Part shown: positions 8,114-16,645 of the stretch, piece by piece
Layout of the letters: every line of letters begins with the position of its first letter
Numbering within the stretch: the first letter of the stretch is position 1
NCBI GenBank assembly: GCA_035649235.1
Contig: DASRJX010000069.1
Coordinates: 1 to 39,191 of the forward strand
DNA from: DASRJX01 sp035649235
Lineage (GTDB): Bacteria; Acidobacteriota; Polarisedimenticolia; Gp22-AA2
Direction of reading: 5' to 3'
DNA: 39,191 nucleotides
Position numbers and translations under genes: made by a program
Notes under the pieces: generated by a model
The model's database searches: none
Told to the model about the DNA's origin: nothing
The model's input: the letters and a program-made list of their open reading frames with translations, nothing else

Positions 8114-8812
8114 TCAGGCCAGGTCGAAGACCAACACCTCGGCCGGCTTGCGGCCGAGGAACAGGAGGCTGTCCTCGCCGCTGACGGCGGCGCCGTCCCC
8201 CGCCTCGAGGACGGTCCCGTTCGCCGTGACCGATCCCCGGGCGCAGTGGATCCAGCCGTCGCTTTTGGGGCGCAGCCGGATCTCGCGGCGCTCGCCGGGA
8301 CCGAGAAGCGCCATCCAGAGGTCCGCGTCCCTGCGGATCGTCAGGCTCCCGTCGCGCCCATCCTTCGACGCGAGCAACACGAAGCGTTTGGCTGCCGTCT
8401 CGCAGTCGAAGGCGTATTGCGCGTAAGCCGGCGGTAGGCCCCGCGTGTCCGGCACGATCCAGATTTGCAGGAAGTGGACCGGCTCGACCTTGGAATCGTT
8501 GTACTCGCTGTGCGTGACGCCGGTGCCGGCGCGCATCATCTGGATCTCGCCCGGCCGGACAACACCGCCGCCGCCGGTGCTGTCCTTGTGCGCAAGGGCG
8601 CCGTCCAGGACGTAGGAGAGGATCTCCATGTCCCGGTGGCCGTGCGTGCCGAACCCCGCGCCCGGCTCCACCCGGTCGTCGTTGATGACGCGCAACGACT
8701 TGAACCCCATGTGCTCGGGGTCGACGTAGTCTCCGAACGAGAAGGTGTGCCGGCTGTCGAGCCATCCCCAGTTGGTGCGCCCGCGCTCGGCGGCGGGCCG
8801 GAGCTGGATCAT
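8114..8812 (-). CDS. pirin family protein (YhhW-like quercetin dioxygenase)
   Basis: This 232-residue bicupin is almost the same length as E. coli YhhW. The N-terminal cupin carries the metal ligands at the same positions as in YhhW: H57 and H59 (GFGTHGHRDMEIL), then H101 and E103 (AGTGVTHSEYN). Proteins of this type can cleave quercetin in vitro, and their physiological role is often redox or stress related. No signal peptide is present, so it is cytoplasmic. GGGAG lies about 10 bp before the ATG. The gene is divergent from the LysM peptidase, with 60 bp between the starts. Confidence 0.9.
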   Translation of the reverse strand: MIQLRPAAERGRTNWGWLDSRHTFSFGDYVDPEHMGFKSLRVINDDRVEPGAGFGTHGHRDMEILSYVLDGALAHKDSTGGGGVVRPGEIQMMRAGTGVTHSEYNDSKVEPVHFLQIWIVPDTRGLPPAYAQYAFDCETAAKRFVLLASKDGRDGSLTIRRDADLWMALLGPGERREIRLRPKSDGWIHCARGSVTANGTVLEAGDGAAVSGEDSLLFLGRKPAEVLVFDLA

Positions 8813-8858
8813 CGCGTCGTCTCCCGGCCTCGTGACATCCTGTCAGGAACCACCATCA

Positions 8859-8864
8859 TATAAT
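8859..8864 (+). promoter_or_regulatory. consensus -10 box (TATAAT) before the LysM peptidase
   Basis: A perfect TATAAT ends only 8 bp before the ATG at 8873, so transcription should start at or within two bases of the start codon. No Shine-Dalgarno sequence can fit. No good -35 lies 16-18 bp upstream; a GTGACA at 8832 would be 21 bp away. Confidence 0.55.
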
Positions 8865-8872
8865 CGCTCCCC

Positions 8873-9547
8873 ATGACAAAGTACAAGATCCGACCCGGGG
8901 ACACTCTGGGCAAGATCGCGAAGAAGTTCTACGGAGACGCGCAGAGATTCCCGCCGATCGTCGCTGCCAACCGCATCGCGAATCCCGACCGGCTTGCCGT
9001 CGGGCAGCAATTGATCATTCCCGACGCCGCCGTCGCCATGAGTGCTCTGGCGCCGAGCCCGGCGGATCGCCTGGCCGTCCTGACGGAGGAGCGTCTGAGC
9101 CGGGTCCACCCCGGTCTCGGCAGTCGCGGGAGGACCTTGGTGGCGCTCTGCGCGCAGGCCGGCGTCGCCGTCATGCTGACCCAGGGGCTCCGGACCTGGA
9201 AGGAGCAGGACGCTCTCTACGCCAAAGGCCGCACGGCTCCGCCCATCGGCAGGAAGTACATCGTCACGAACGCCAAGGGCGGCTCGAGCTGGCACAACTT
9301 CGGCCTCGCGTTCGACATCGTCGTGCTCGACTCGATCGGCAAGGCGAATTGGGACACGTCGCACCCCGGATGGGCCCGCGCCGCGAAGATCGGGAAATCC
9401 CTCGGCCTCGAATGGGGTGGGGACTGGAAGTCCTTCAAGGATCTCCCTCATTTCCAGTCCGTCGGAGGACTGGCACTGGCAGACGCCCGTGCCATGTTTC
9501 CTTCCGGACTTCAGTCGATCTGGGATGAGGTGAATCGGACTGCTTGA
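8873..9547 (+). CDS. LysM - M15 peptidase (endolysin/VanY-like peptidoglycan hydrolase)
   Basis: This 224-residue protein has an N-terminal LysM peptidoglycan-binding domain (residues 3-50, YKIRPGDTLGKIAKKFYG ... LAVGQQLIIP). A short linker leads to an M15-type zinc peptidase domain (about 68-205) resembling phage L-alanoyl-D-glutamate endolysins and VanY. Zinc ligands are visible as H141 and D148 (SSWHNFGLAFD) and H193 (LPHFQ); E180 is the probable general base. There is no signal peptide or membrane helix, which is typical of endolysins but odd for a housekeeping wall hydrolase. No phage genes surround it. The -10 box placement suggests a leaderless mRNA. It ends exactly where the convergent next gene ends. 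Confidence 0.88.
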   Translation: MTKYKIRPGDTLGKIAKKFYGDAQRFPPIVAANRIANPDRLAVGQQLIIPDAAVAMSALAPSPADRLAVLTEERLSRVHPGLGSRGRTLVALCAQAGVAVMLTQGLRTWKEQDALYAKGRTAPPIGRKYIVTNAKGGSSWHNFGLAFDIVVLDSIGKANWDTSHPGWARAAKIGKSLGLEWGGDWKSFKDLPHFQSVGGLALADARAMFPSGLQSIWDEVNRTA

Positions 9548-10000
9548 TCAGGCGCGCGCCGCATCCCGGCCCGCCCCGGCCAGGGCGGTCGCCGCGACGG
9601 CCACCGCGATCATCAAGGCCGAGACAGGGTCGTGGGGAGGCTCCTGGCCCCGGTGCGTGGCGACGGCGAGGAACACGAGCGTGATGAAGAGGTCCGCCGC
9701 GATGCACAGATGACGCGTCGCCGGCTCGTGACGCCGGCGCGCGAGGTTCAGGAGGTTCAGTGCGCCGGTCAGGCCGATGGCTCCGCCTGAGGTGGCGAAC
9801 CAGAGCGCGCTCTCGTCGAACGACTCGTACCGGAGCGGGGTGACCAGCATCTGCAAGCCCCCCAGCGAGACGAGCGCCCAGCCGAGTGCGAGGTAGAGCC
9901 GCGGGGCCGGCGCCGCCGCGCCCCAGGCCCGCCGGCCGAACAGCGCCACGAGCAGGATCGTGGCCCCGGACCAGATCGCCAGCATGACGAGCGCGTCCAT
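9548..10000 (-). CDS. four-helix membrane protein of unknown function
   Basis: This 150-residue protein has four predicted membrane helices: MLAIWSGATILLVALFG, LYLALGWALVSLGGLQMLV, a LCIAADLFITLVFLAVAT segment and the terminal ALMIAVAVAATALAG. I recognise no family motif. The start codon lies one base after the DUF1330 stop, so it is the third gene of the redoxin operon. Its stop abuts the convergent LysM gene with no gap, leaving no room for a terminator. Confidence 0.65.
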   Translation of the reverse strand: MDALVMLAIWSGATILLVALFGRRAWGAAAPAPRLYLALGWALVSLGGLQMLVTPLRYESFDESALWFATSGGAIGLTGALNLLNLARRRHEPATRHLCIAADLFITLVFLAVATHRGQEPPHDPVSALMIAVAVAATALAGAGRDAARA

Positions 10001-10001
10001 C

Positions 10002-10289
10002 TCACACCCCCTGGACGAGGATCATGTCGGTGACGGAGGTCGCCTGGCGGAGCGCTTTCGGGGCGCGGTACTCCTCGCAGGCCCACCACTGCCGTGCCCG
10101 CTCGAGACTCTCGAACTCGAGGATCACCACCCGCTTCGGCTCATACGAGCCTTCCACCTTCTGGGCCGTGCCGCCGCGGACGAGGTACTTCCCGCCGTAC
10201 TTCGCGATGCTCTGCGGCGCGGTCCGGACGTACTCGGCGTATCTGTCGGGGTCTTTCACTTCGACATTGACGATGAAGTAGGCTGCCAT
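10002..10289 (-). CDS. DUF1330 family protein
   Basis: This 95-residue protein is a typical single-domain DUF1330 ferredoxin-like fold member: AAYFIVNVEVKDPDRYAEYV at the start, GGKYLVRGG in the middle and VVILEFESLERARQWW near the C-terminus. The family is related to Dabb/ABM-type small barrels and has no settled function. Its start lies inside the end of the upstream redoxin gene (34-bp overlap), implying coupled translation. Confidence 0.88.
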   Translation of the reverse strand: MAAYFIVNVEVKDPDRYAEYVRTAPQSIAKYGGKYLVRGGTAQKVEGSYEPKRVVILEFESLERARQWWACEEYRAPKALRQATSVTDMILVQGV

Positions 10290-10954
10290 GTCGCGGTCTC
10301 CTTCAGAAGACGATCGATGATCTCCCGGATGTGCTGTTCATCGCTCCGACAGCGACGGTGATCGGGTCCGCCTCCGGCGTGGTACTCGCCACCGGGGTGA
10401 ACGTAGCGGAGGACGCCGCGCCGATCCAGGATCCAGGTCACGGAGGTCCAGTCGCCTCTCGAGCGCTCGAGCCACCAGGATTCGACCAGCCGCCAGCCGG
10501 GATCGACGCCGATCGGAAAGGTCGCGCCCAGCGAGCGGGCGAAGCGGGCCACGTCCTCGGCCGCCACCTCTCGCGGCGGCTTCGGATGGTACACACCGAG
10601 CACCACGAGGCCGCGCCCCGCGAAGTCGCGATGCAGCGACTCCAGCGCGGGCAGCGAGGCGGCGCAGTACGGGCAGGTGTCCGTGAAGCTCCGGATCAGG
10701 ACGACCTTCCCGGCGAGCGATTCGAGGCTGCGCGTCCGGCCGTCGAGCCAGTGGATGGCCGGCAGTGCTGGGGGTTTGGTTCCGAGGAGCGCCCGCGTTT
10801 CGGCATCCTCCCCGCGGTCGATCGGCCCCGGCCGGGCCTGCGCCTCTCCGGGCGTCGTTGACGTGAGATCCGGACCCGCCAGCGACGGGCCCAGGCCCGC
10901 CGCCAGGGCGAGCGTGAGGAGACCGCCGCGAGCCATCGATCGCTTCGCGCTCAT
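10256..10954 (-). CDS. exported thioredoxin-fold redoxin (TlpA/ResA-like)
   Basis: This 232-residue protein has a signal peptide (MSAKRSMARGGLLTLALAAG, cleavage near SLAG). After a low-complexity linker comes a thioredoxin-like domain: PAIHWLDGRTRSLESLAGK, then the active site TDTCPYCAASLP (CxxC), LVVLGVYHPKP, and WILDRRGVLRYVHPGG. It is likely a periplasmic thiol-disulfide enzyme, acting in cytochrome c maturation or peroxide handling; the exact role is open. The start at 10954 is chosen because it begins the signal peptide. The frame extends upstream to 11017 without a plausible signal. It overlaps DUF1330 by 34 bp. Confidence 0.82.
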   Translation of the reverse strand: MSAKRSMARGGLLTLALAAGLGPSLAGPDLTSTTPGEAQARPGPIDRGEDAETRALLGTKPPALPAIHWLDGRTRSLESLAGKVVLIRSFTDTCPYCAASLPALESLHRDFAGRGLVVLGVYHPKPPREVAAEDVARFARSLGATFPIGVDPGWRLVESWWLERSRGDWTSVTWILDRRGVLRYVHPGGEYHAGGGPDHRRCRSDEQHIREIIDRLLKETATWQPTSSSMSK

Positions 10955-10990
10955 TCCGCCGGTGGTGCCTCCGGATGTATCGACCCAGAC

Positions 10991-10996
10991 ATTGTA
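10991..10996 (-). promoter_or_regulatory. -10-like box (TACAAT) upstream of the redoxin gene
   Basis: On the minus strand TACAAT lies 36 bp before the redoxin ATG, leaving room for a short leader. No good -35 hexamer is visible at 16-18 bp, so the call rests on the -10 alone. Confidence 0.35.
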
Positions 10997-11036
10997 GAAC
11001 CGGAAGAGCGCGCACACAGTTCCTTTATCGTGCGGC

Positions 11037-11825
11037 TCACGGAGTCTGCGCGTTGATGGAGTTCCGGAGGTCGATCATCAGCTGCTGGCTGACCTTCAGC
11101 AGACCCTCCTGGGGACGGTCGAGGTCCGAGATGAGCAGCATGACCGACGAGAAGGCGAGGGCCAGCGCCAGGACGGCCAGGGAGCGGCTCGACCCGGTCA
11201 GTCCGGCGTGGTAGCCCATCGCCGACACGCCGAGGACGGCGAGGACGTAGAGCGTCCCCCAAATGCTGGTGGGAATGCGGCTGCGCAGCGAGGCCTGCAC
11301 CCGCTTCGAGTGGACGTCGATGACCTCGTTGAGGGACTGGACGAAGAGCCCGGCCATGATCGAGCCGGGGTTGCCGGCCGCGGCGGCGACCGCCTGCGAC
11401 CAGAGCAATCCGTGCAGCTCCTCCGATCTCTGCATGGCGTGCGCGAGCCGGCCCGGCTGGACCCCCTCCAGTCGCGCGTCCACGTACTCGCGCAGCAGGC
11501 GCCGGATCTCGGATTGGTGCGGGTCCGGGAGCAGTCCCGCCCGAAGGTAGGCCGTCCCGATGGCGTTGGTTTCCTCCAGGAGGACCCGCCGCCGCGCTTC
11601 GAAGCGCTCCGCGCCCATGCTGAACGTGAAGGCGAGCATGAAGGCCAGGAGCCCGAGCGTGACCCCGACCATCGAGCCGACCGGTGCCTCCATCTCCTCC
11701 TGGCCGCGAGCGCGCCGCCGCTTCCCCAGGCGATATCCCGCCTCGACCACGAGCAGGATGACGATCAGGGTCGCAAGGAACAACCCCCAGAGTGGAAGGA
11801 CGTCGAGCGCTCCTCGAGCCATCAT
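11037..11825 (-). CDS. DUF4239 (bestrophin-like) membrane protein
   Basis: This 262-residue protein has two N-terminal helices (LWGLFLATLIVILLVVEAG and VGVTLGLLAFMLAFTFSMG), a cytoplasmic-size helical middle (ERFEARRRVLLEETNAIGTAYLRA ... LLREYVDARL) and two C-terminal helices (WGTLYVLAVLGVSAMGYHA, SLAVLALALAFSSVMLLIS). This layout and the ETNAIGTAYLRAGLL block are those of the DUF4239/bestrophin-like family, whose function is unknown. GGAGG lies 7 bp before the first of two tandem ATGs. It is divergent from the patatin gene, with 89 bp between them. Confidence 0.82.
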   Translation of the reverse strand: MMARGALDVLPLWGLFLATLIVILLVVEAGYRLGKRRRARGQEEMEAPVGSMVGVTLGLLAFMLAFTFSMGAERFEARRRVLLEETNAIGTAYLRAGLLPDPHQSEIRRLLREYVDARLEGVQPGRLAHAMQRSEELHGLLWSQAVAAAAGNPGSIMAGLFVQSLNEVIDVHSKRVQASLRSRIPTSIWGTLYVLAVLGVSAMGYHAGLTGSSRSLAVLALALAFSSVMLLISDLDRPQEGLLKVSQQLMIDLRNSINAQTP

Positions 11826-11900
11826 CGGAGTTCCTCCAGGGCGTCAGGGACGAGGGCCAGGCCGGCGACATTATCGCTCCGGCTGGTTGGGATCCGGCCG

Positions 11901-11906
11901 TATACT
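11901..11906 (+). promoter_or_regulatory. -10 box (TATACT) before the patatin gene
   Basis: TATACT ends 8 bp before the ATG at 11915, so transcription should start at or next to the start codon. The 13-mer GTATACTCCGCCG that contains it recurs exactly upstream of the selenoprotein gene (31985-31997). No recognisable -35. Confidence 0.45.
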
Positions 11907-11914
11907 CCGCCGGG

Positions 11915-14635
11915 ATGAGCGCTCCTCGTGAGGGACAGCACGGGGACAGGGCCCGCCGGGCCGAGGAGCCGGCCGCGCCGGCGGCCGGCGGCGCGATCCG
12001 GGATGCCAGGGCGGTCTTCGCCGCGGAGCGGGACTACCTGAAGGCGCGCCGCCGCTTCGCGGGGCTGGGCGGTCCTGCCCCGGGCACGGCTGCCCCAGGT
12101 GCCCAGGCCCCCGGCGCCTCCGGGACGGCGCGGCCGATCGGTCTCGCGCTCTCGGGTGGGGGCATCCGGTCGGCGACCTTCAACCTCGGCATCCTCCAGG
12201 CGCTCTCGTCGCTCCACATCCTGCCGCGCTTCGACTACCTCAGCACCGTCTCCGGCGGCGGCTACATCGGAAGCTGCCTGGCGTCGCTCCTGTCGCGGCG
12301 CAAGGAAGAGCCGGGCCAGGGCAACGCCGCCTACGTCATCGATCCTGAGACGCAGACCGCGAACTTCGGGACGGTGCCCGAGACGTTCCCGTTCAACGCC
12401 CAGGCCGACGAGCAGACCGGGCTCGGAGCCTTTAACGGCCGCGCGCAGGTCCGGCACCTGCGCACGCACGGCGACTTCATCATCGCCAGAAAACAGCTCT
12501 TCTCGCGCGACACGCTCCGGGCGGTCGGGAGCGTCCTGGGGGGCCTCTTCTACCACCTCCTGATGTTCCTGCTGTTCCTGGTCGCAGGGGCCGCGATCTA
12601 CTTCGCGATCGTCTGCTCGATGGTCGGGGACATCCGGCAACAGGTCGTCCCGTTCGAGTTCGGCGTCTACATCGAGCGGCTGATCGACTGGCCCGGCGCC
12701 GGCGGCCTCTCCGAGTATCCCGTTGCGTGGGCCTTCGTCACGGGCGCCCTGGCGACTCTCGTGAGCCTCCTCCTGACCGGGCTCGCCCTGCGGAGACTGC
12801 CGGACCGCGGGTTCCAGGTCGACGGACGCTCCGTCGAGGACCAGCGGGAGATCGCTTCGCTCGTAGTCCAGTTCGTCGTCACCGCCGCCACGGCGACGAT
12901 CGTCACCTGGTGCTTCGTGGCCAGCGCCTCGGGCGGCCTGCGGCTCGTCTTCCTGACGCTGCCGCTTTGCGTCTACCTCGGAGGGCAGGCCGTGGCGCTC
13001 CTCCTCCATGCCGTCGTGGCGATGGTGTCCACGGCCGGCCGGAACGATCGTTCGCGCTTCGCGGCGGTCAAGGGGATCCTGAACTACCTCACGGCCGGCT
13101 CCTTCCTGGTCGTGCTCCTGCCATGGTTCATCTACCTGCTTCCGGACATGCAGATGGGGCTGCCCGCGGGCGGGGGTTGGCTCGCCAGCCTGCTCGGGAC
13201 GTCGCTGCTGGCGCGCCGGGGCCCCAAGGGCTCTGCGGCCCGCGTCGGGTCCGCGTCCGGCGTCGGGTCCGCCGCCGGCCACGCCGCGTCAATGGCCGCC
13301 GGCTGGGTCAACAAGCTGTTCCGGCTGTCGACCTCGGTCCGGAACGCGCTCCTGTCGGTGCTGGTCGTGCTCGTCCTGGCCGGCGGCGTCGTGCTCACCT
13401 CGAGCGCGCTCGTGCGGATCGCCGATCAGCTTCAACTGTCACTCCTCTCCGTGTCGCTCGTGACGGGCCTCGCCGCGCTCGCGCTGTTCTGCGTCCTCGG
13501 GTACCTGCTGGACTTCAACCAGCTGTCGCTGCACTACTTCTACCGCGACCGCTTGGCGGAGACGTACCTGCAGACGTATGCGCCGGCCGCCGGCCGCGAT
13601 CTCTCCGGCGCCGAGCTGCCGCTCCGCGACGACGCCGAGATGCCGCTGACGCACCTGCACGGCTGCAAGGTGGACGGTGAGGGACATCCGATTCCGGAGT
13701 GCGTCACGGCATCGCCGCTGCACCTCCTGGTCGCCTCGCTCAACCTGACCTCGAGCCGCGACATGACGCGGCGCGATCGCAAGTCGGACCATTTCATCTT
13801 CTCCAAACTGTTCTGCGGCTCGGACACGACCGGCTACCTCCCGACCGCCTGGTACCGGAGCGGCCGCACCAAGCTGGCCCGCGCCATGGCGATCTCCGGC
13901 GCCGCCGCCTCGTCGGCGATGGGGCGTGGGACCTTCTTCGCCGAGGCGTTCGCCCTGACGCTCTTCAACGGCCGGCTCGGCCAGTGGATCGAGAACCCGC
14001 GCTACCGCCGCGGCGCCCGGGCCCGCTGGAACGAGGGCCTCGTCTTCTGGCCCTTCTACCTGCTGCGCGAGATGCTCGGCAGCACCGACGCCAACCGCCG
14101 GCTCGTCCATCTCTCGGACGGCGGCCACACGGGGGACAACCTCGGCATCGTGCCGCTCCTCAAGCGCCGCTGCGCCGTCATCGTCGCCTGCGACGCCGAG
14201 GCCGATCCTGGCTACTCCTTCGGCTCGCTCGCCGAGGCCCTGCGCCAGATCTACATCGACGCCAACATCAAGGTCGATCTCGTGCTCGGCCCGATGCGCC
14301 CGGATCCTGCCACCGGCCTGAGCGCACGCCATTGCGCCGTCGGCCGGATCCGCTACCCGAAGGAACCCGGACTGGAGGAGGAGGTCGGCTGGCTCCTGGT
14401 CCTCAAGTCGTCACTGACCGGCGACGAGCTGGCCCGCATCGACAACTACCGGCAGGAGAACCCCGTCTTCCCCCAGCAGAGCACCGCCGACCAGTTCTTC
14501 GACGACAGCCAGTTCGAGTCCTACCGCGAGCTCGGCTACCACGTAGCCAAGGCCTCGCTCCTCAAGGTGTCCGACACGGCCTGGCGCCCCGAGATGGGCC
14601 GCGACTGGGAGAGGTGCTGGGAAGAGATGCAGTAG
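11915..14635 (+). CDS. patatin-like phospholipase with embedded membrane domain
   Basis: This 906-residue protein has an Ala/Pro/Gly-rich N-terminus, then the patatin oxyanion motif GGGIRS (81-86) and nucleophile S113 in LSTVSGGGYIGS. The sequence then leaves the patatin fold for a long region with about seven membrane helices (roughly residues 205-570, for example LMFLLFLVAGAAIYFAIVC and SVLVVLVLAGGVVLTSS). It returns to complete the catalytic dyad at D735 (HLSDGGHTGDNLG). Patatin enzymes hydrolyse acyl esters of lipids; this form would do so at the membrane. The nucleophile elbow lacks the first Gly of G-x-S-x-G, as usual in this large subfamily. The start is a probable leaderless ATG. Confidence 0.85.
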   Translation: MSAPREGQHGDRARRAEEPAAPAAGGAIRDARAVFAAERDYLKARRRFAGLGGPAPGTAAPGAQAPGASGTARPIGLALSGGGIRSATFNLGILQALSSLHILPRFDYLSTVSGGGYIGSCLASLLSRRKEEPGQGNAAYVIDPETQTANFGTVPETFPFNAQADEQTGLGAFNGRAQVRHLRTHGDFIIARKQLFSRDTLRAVGSVLGGLFYHLLMFLLFLVAGAAIYFAIVCSMVGDIRQQVVPFEFGVYIERLIDWPGAGGLSEYPVAWAFVTGALATLVSLLLTGLALRRLPDRGFQVDGRSVEDQREIASLVVQFVVTAATATIVTWCFVASASGGLRLVFLTLPLCVYLGGQAVALLLHAVVAMVSTAGRNDRSRFAAVKGILNYLTAGSFLVVLLPWFIYLLPDMQMGLPAGGGWLASLLGTSLLARRGPKGSAARVGSASGVGSAAGHAASMAAGWVNKLFRLSTSVRNALLSVLVVLVLAGGVVLTSSALVRIADQLQLSLLSVSLVTGLAALALFCVLGYLLDFNQLSLHYFYRDRLAETYLQTYAPAAGRDLSGAELPLRDDAEMPLTHLHGCKVDGEGHPIPECVTASPLHLLVASLNLTSSRDMTRRDRKSDHFIFSKLFCGSDTTGYLPTAWYRSGRTKLARAMAISGAAASSAMGRGTFFAEAFALTLFNGRLGQWIENPRYRRGARARWNEGLVFWPFYLLREMLGSTDANRRLVHLSDGGHTGDNLGIVPLLKRRCAVIVACDAEADPGYSFGSLAEALRQIYIDANIKVDLVLGPMRPDPATGLSARHCAVGRIRYPKEPGLEEEVGWLLVLKSSLTGDELARIDNYRQENPVFPQQSTADQFFDDSQFESYRELGYHVAKASLLKVSDTAWRPEMGRDWERCWEEMQ

Positions 14636-14652
14636 CGGCGGCGGCAGGAACT

Positions 14653-15564
14653 TCACTCCGCCGGGGCGGCCTTGCTGGAGGACTCCAGCGGCCGCACGTC
14701 GGTGACCCACGGCTCGTGCCGGCGGCCGTAGGAGAGGGTCACGGAGTAGCGCGGCCCACGCGGGCTGTCCTGCTCTTCACGCGCAACCTCGTCCCCCCTG
14801 CGCAGCGCTTCCTGTCGTGCCTGGTCCTGGCGGCGGACGGCGTCCAGATGGGGGCGCAGGCTGCGCGGGACGTGGATTTCGTCCACGAGCAGCTCCGACA
14901 CGTAGGCCTCGAGGACGGGGTCGCCCTCCTTCTTCGTCTGGGGGTTCCAGGGCTTCCGCAATGCCAGGCCGACGATCGCTCCGGCGACGATGTGCCGCGA
15001 GCGATCGGGATAGCGCCGGCGCAGCTCTGCAGGGTCGCGGTCCACGTCGATGAGGAAGAGTCGGCTCTCGCGCACGCGAGCATACTCGAGCCTGTCCCTG
15101 GCGTCCTGGACCTCCGTCGGTCGCTCCTCTCCGCGCTCGACCTTGCGCCTCAGGTCCTCGATGGCGCGCTCTTTCGCTGCGAGCCAGCGGCGCCAGGAGT
15201 CGCCCTCGTACTCCAGGACGGCGTAGTGCTGCAGGGGCAGCGCCTTCGAGTAGAAGACCTCCGCTTTGGGATCGGCCACGGGGACGCTGACATCGAAACC
15301 GAGCCGCTCGAGCCTCTCGGGGCTCGACCACTCGGGAAGGTTTTCGTCCACGGCTCCGAGCCAGCGGTAACTGCTTCCCGCCAGGTCGAGCCGGAGCCAC
15401 AGGCCGGTGTCCTCCTTGTCGATGAACCCGATCGGCAGCTCCCGCTCGGTGAGGACCAGGCTCGACTCGGGCGCCCCGCGGCGGTTCCAGGCAACGCCGG
15501 CGAGGACGATGGCGTCGACCACGACCACGAGGAGGAGCGCCAGGAGAGGCCCCGTGCGCCTCAT
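14653..15564 (-). CDS. DUF4824 family protein (DUF2157 partner)
   Basis: This 303-residue protein has one N-terminal helix (PLLALLLVVVVDAIVLAGVAW) and a large extracytoplasmic domain beginning SSLVLTERELPIGF, with DTGLWLRLDL, LPEWSSPERLERLGFDV, YAVLEYEGDSW and RLFLIDVDRD. This arrangement, directly after a DUF2157 membrane protein with a 4-bp overlap, matches the DUF4824 family. Function is unknown; the pair probably forms a membrane complex. It is the last gene of the long minus-strand unit, and its stop is only 17 bp from the convergent patatin stop. Confidence 0.75.
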   Translation of the reverse strand: MRRTGPLLALLLVVVVDAIVLAGVAWNRRGAPESSLVLTERELPIGFIDKEDTGLWLRLDLAGSSYRWLGAVDENLPEWSSPERLERLGFDVSVPVADPKAEVFYSKALPLQHYAVLEYEGDSWRRWLAAKERAIEDLRRKVERGEERPTEVQDARDRLEYARVRESRLFLIDVDRDPAELRRRYPDRSRHIVAGAIVGLALRKPWNPQTKKEGDPVLEAYVSELLVDEIHVPRSLRPHLDAVRRQDQARQEALRRGDEVAREEQDSPRGPRYSVTLSYGRRHEPWVTDVRPLESSSKAAPAE

Positions 15565-16616
15565 GCCAGCGCTCCGCGGCTCATGGTGCGGAGCCGCTTC
15601 AGTACGAAGAGCAGGGCCACCGCGATCGCCCCCAGGATGAAAAAGAAGATGTACTTCGGCATCCAGTCCCACCACCAGTCGAAGAGCTTGGTGTAGAGGT
15701 AGACGACGAAGAAGACGCAGGAGACGTTGGTCACCTCGCGCTTGTTGGTGCGGATCCCGAGCCAGATCGCCAGGCCGGCCACGACGAAGCCGGCGACCTG
15801 GTACAGGTTCTCGATGCGCTCGGCCGGCAGCATCAGATAGCTGACCTCCCCCCAGTTCGCCAGGACCAGGATCGGCAGGAAGATCCCGAGGAGGCCGAAG
15901 ATCCGGTACAGGGGCGGGAAGTCCTGGAACCGCCGGTGGGGCCAGAACGGTATCGCCAGCAGCACCAGACCGGCGGGGAGGAAGTTCTCCGGCCGCTCGC
16001 CGAACGACAGCCAGTACATCCCGCGCCAGGTGCCCATCGTCGCCGACAGCCAGCCCGCCAGGCTCAGGATGCCGGCGACCTCCAGGATACGCAGCCCGTA
16101 CGCGTAGGCCAGGAGGAACGCGAACGCCGCCCAGGGGAGGAAGGCGCGCGGCGACGGGGTGATGTTGAAGATCGACCCGAGCACCACGAGGTTCAGGACG
16201 AAGCCGCCGAACGCCACCAGCCCCAGGATGCCGGCGAAGTACAGCGTCGTCTCGCGCCGCGCGGCCAGCTCCATGCCGACGACGGCCAGGACCGGTGCTA
16301 TGACGATGATCGCTATCTGGGCCGGTGTCGTGAGCAGGCCCCAGAAGCGGTAGAAGAACAGGAAGACCGACGCGCACAGCGCCAGCGCCCCCAGGAACGA
16401 GGCGATGCGCATGCCCCAGGAGAGCTGCTTCTGCGCCTCGGTCGTGTCGATGTCGAACTCGCCGGCCAGGCGACGGAGAATCGCGTCGTGGTGCCGCGCC
16501 AGGCGCTGTTTCTCTTCGGGCGGCAGCGCCAGGACGCCTTCCGCTTCCAGAGCGCGCAGCTCCTCGCGGAAGGTGCGGATGCGGTCGGCGCGCTTCTGGG
16601 CGTCGGGCTGGCTCAT
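15561..16616 (-). CDS. DUF2157 polytopic membrane protein
   Basis: This 351-residue protein has a soluble helical N-terminus of about 65 residues (RADRIRTFREELRALEAEGVLAL ... the DUF2157 signature region) followed by about ten hydrophobic segments, starting with MRIASFLGALALCASVFLFFY. It ends with a helix around YIFFFILGAIAVALLFVL and a short basic tail. DUF2157 proteins are uncharacterised. It overlaps DUF4824 by 4 bp and follows the MMPL exporter gene by 25 bp, with a tiny coupling ORF between them. Confidence 0.8.
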   Translation of the reverse strand: MSQPDAQKRADRIRTFREELRALEAEGVLALPPEEKQRLARHHDAILRRLAGEFDIDTTEAQKQLSWGMRIASFLGALALCASVFLFFYRFWGLLTTPAQIAIIVIAPVLAVVGMELAARRETTLYFAGILGLVAFGGFVLNLVVLGSIFNITPSPRAFLPWAAFAFLLAYAYGLRILEVAGILSLAGWLSATMGTWRGMYWLSFGERPENFLPAGLVLLAIPFWPHRRFQDFPPLYRIFGLLGIFLPILVLANWGEVSYLMLPAERIENLYQVAGFVVAGLAIWLGIRTNKREVTNVSCVFFVVYLYTKLFDWWWDWMPKYIFFFILGAIAVALLFVLKRLRTMSRGALA

Positions 16617-16645
16617 GCGGCCTGCTCCGCGACGCCCTGGCTCAT
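16613..16645 (-). CDS. 10-codon mini-ORF bridging MMPL and DUF2157 genes
   Basis: An ATG at 16645-16643 overlaps the MMPL stop (ATGA), and the frame MSQGVAEQAA ends in a TGA that overlaps the DUF2157 ATG (ATGA again). The 13-bp sequence CTGGCTCATGCGG occurs at both ends (16608-16620 and 16637-16649), so the DUF2157 start region seems to have been duplicated. The peptide is unlikely to have a function of its own; it would let ribosomes pass from one gene to the next. Confidence 0.3.
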   Translation of the reverse strand: MSQGVAEQAA

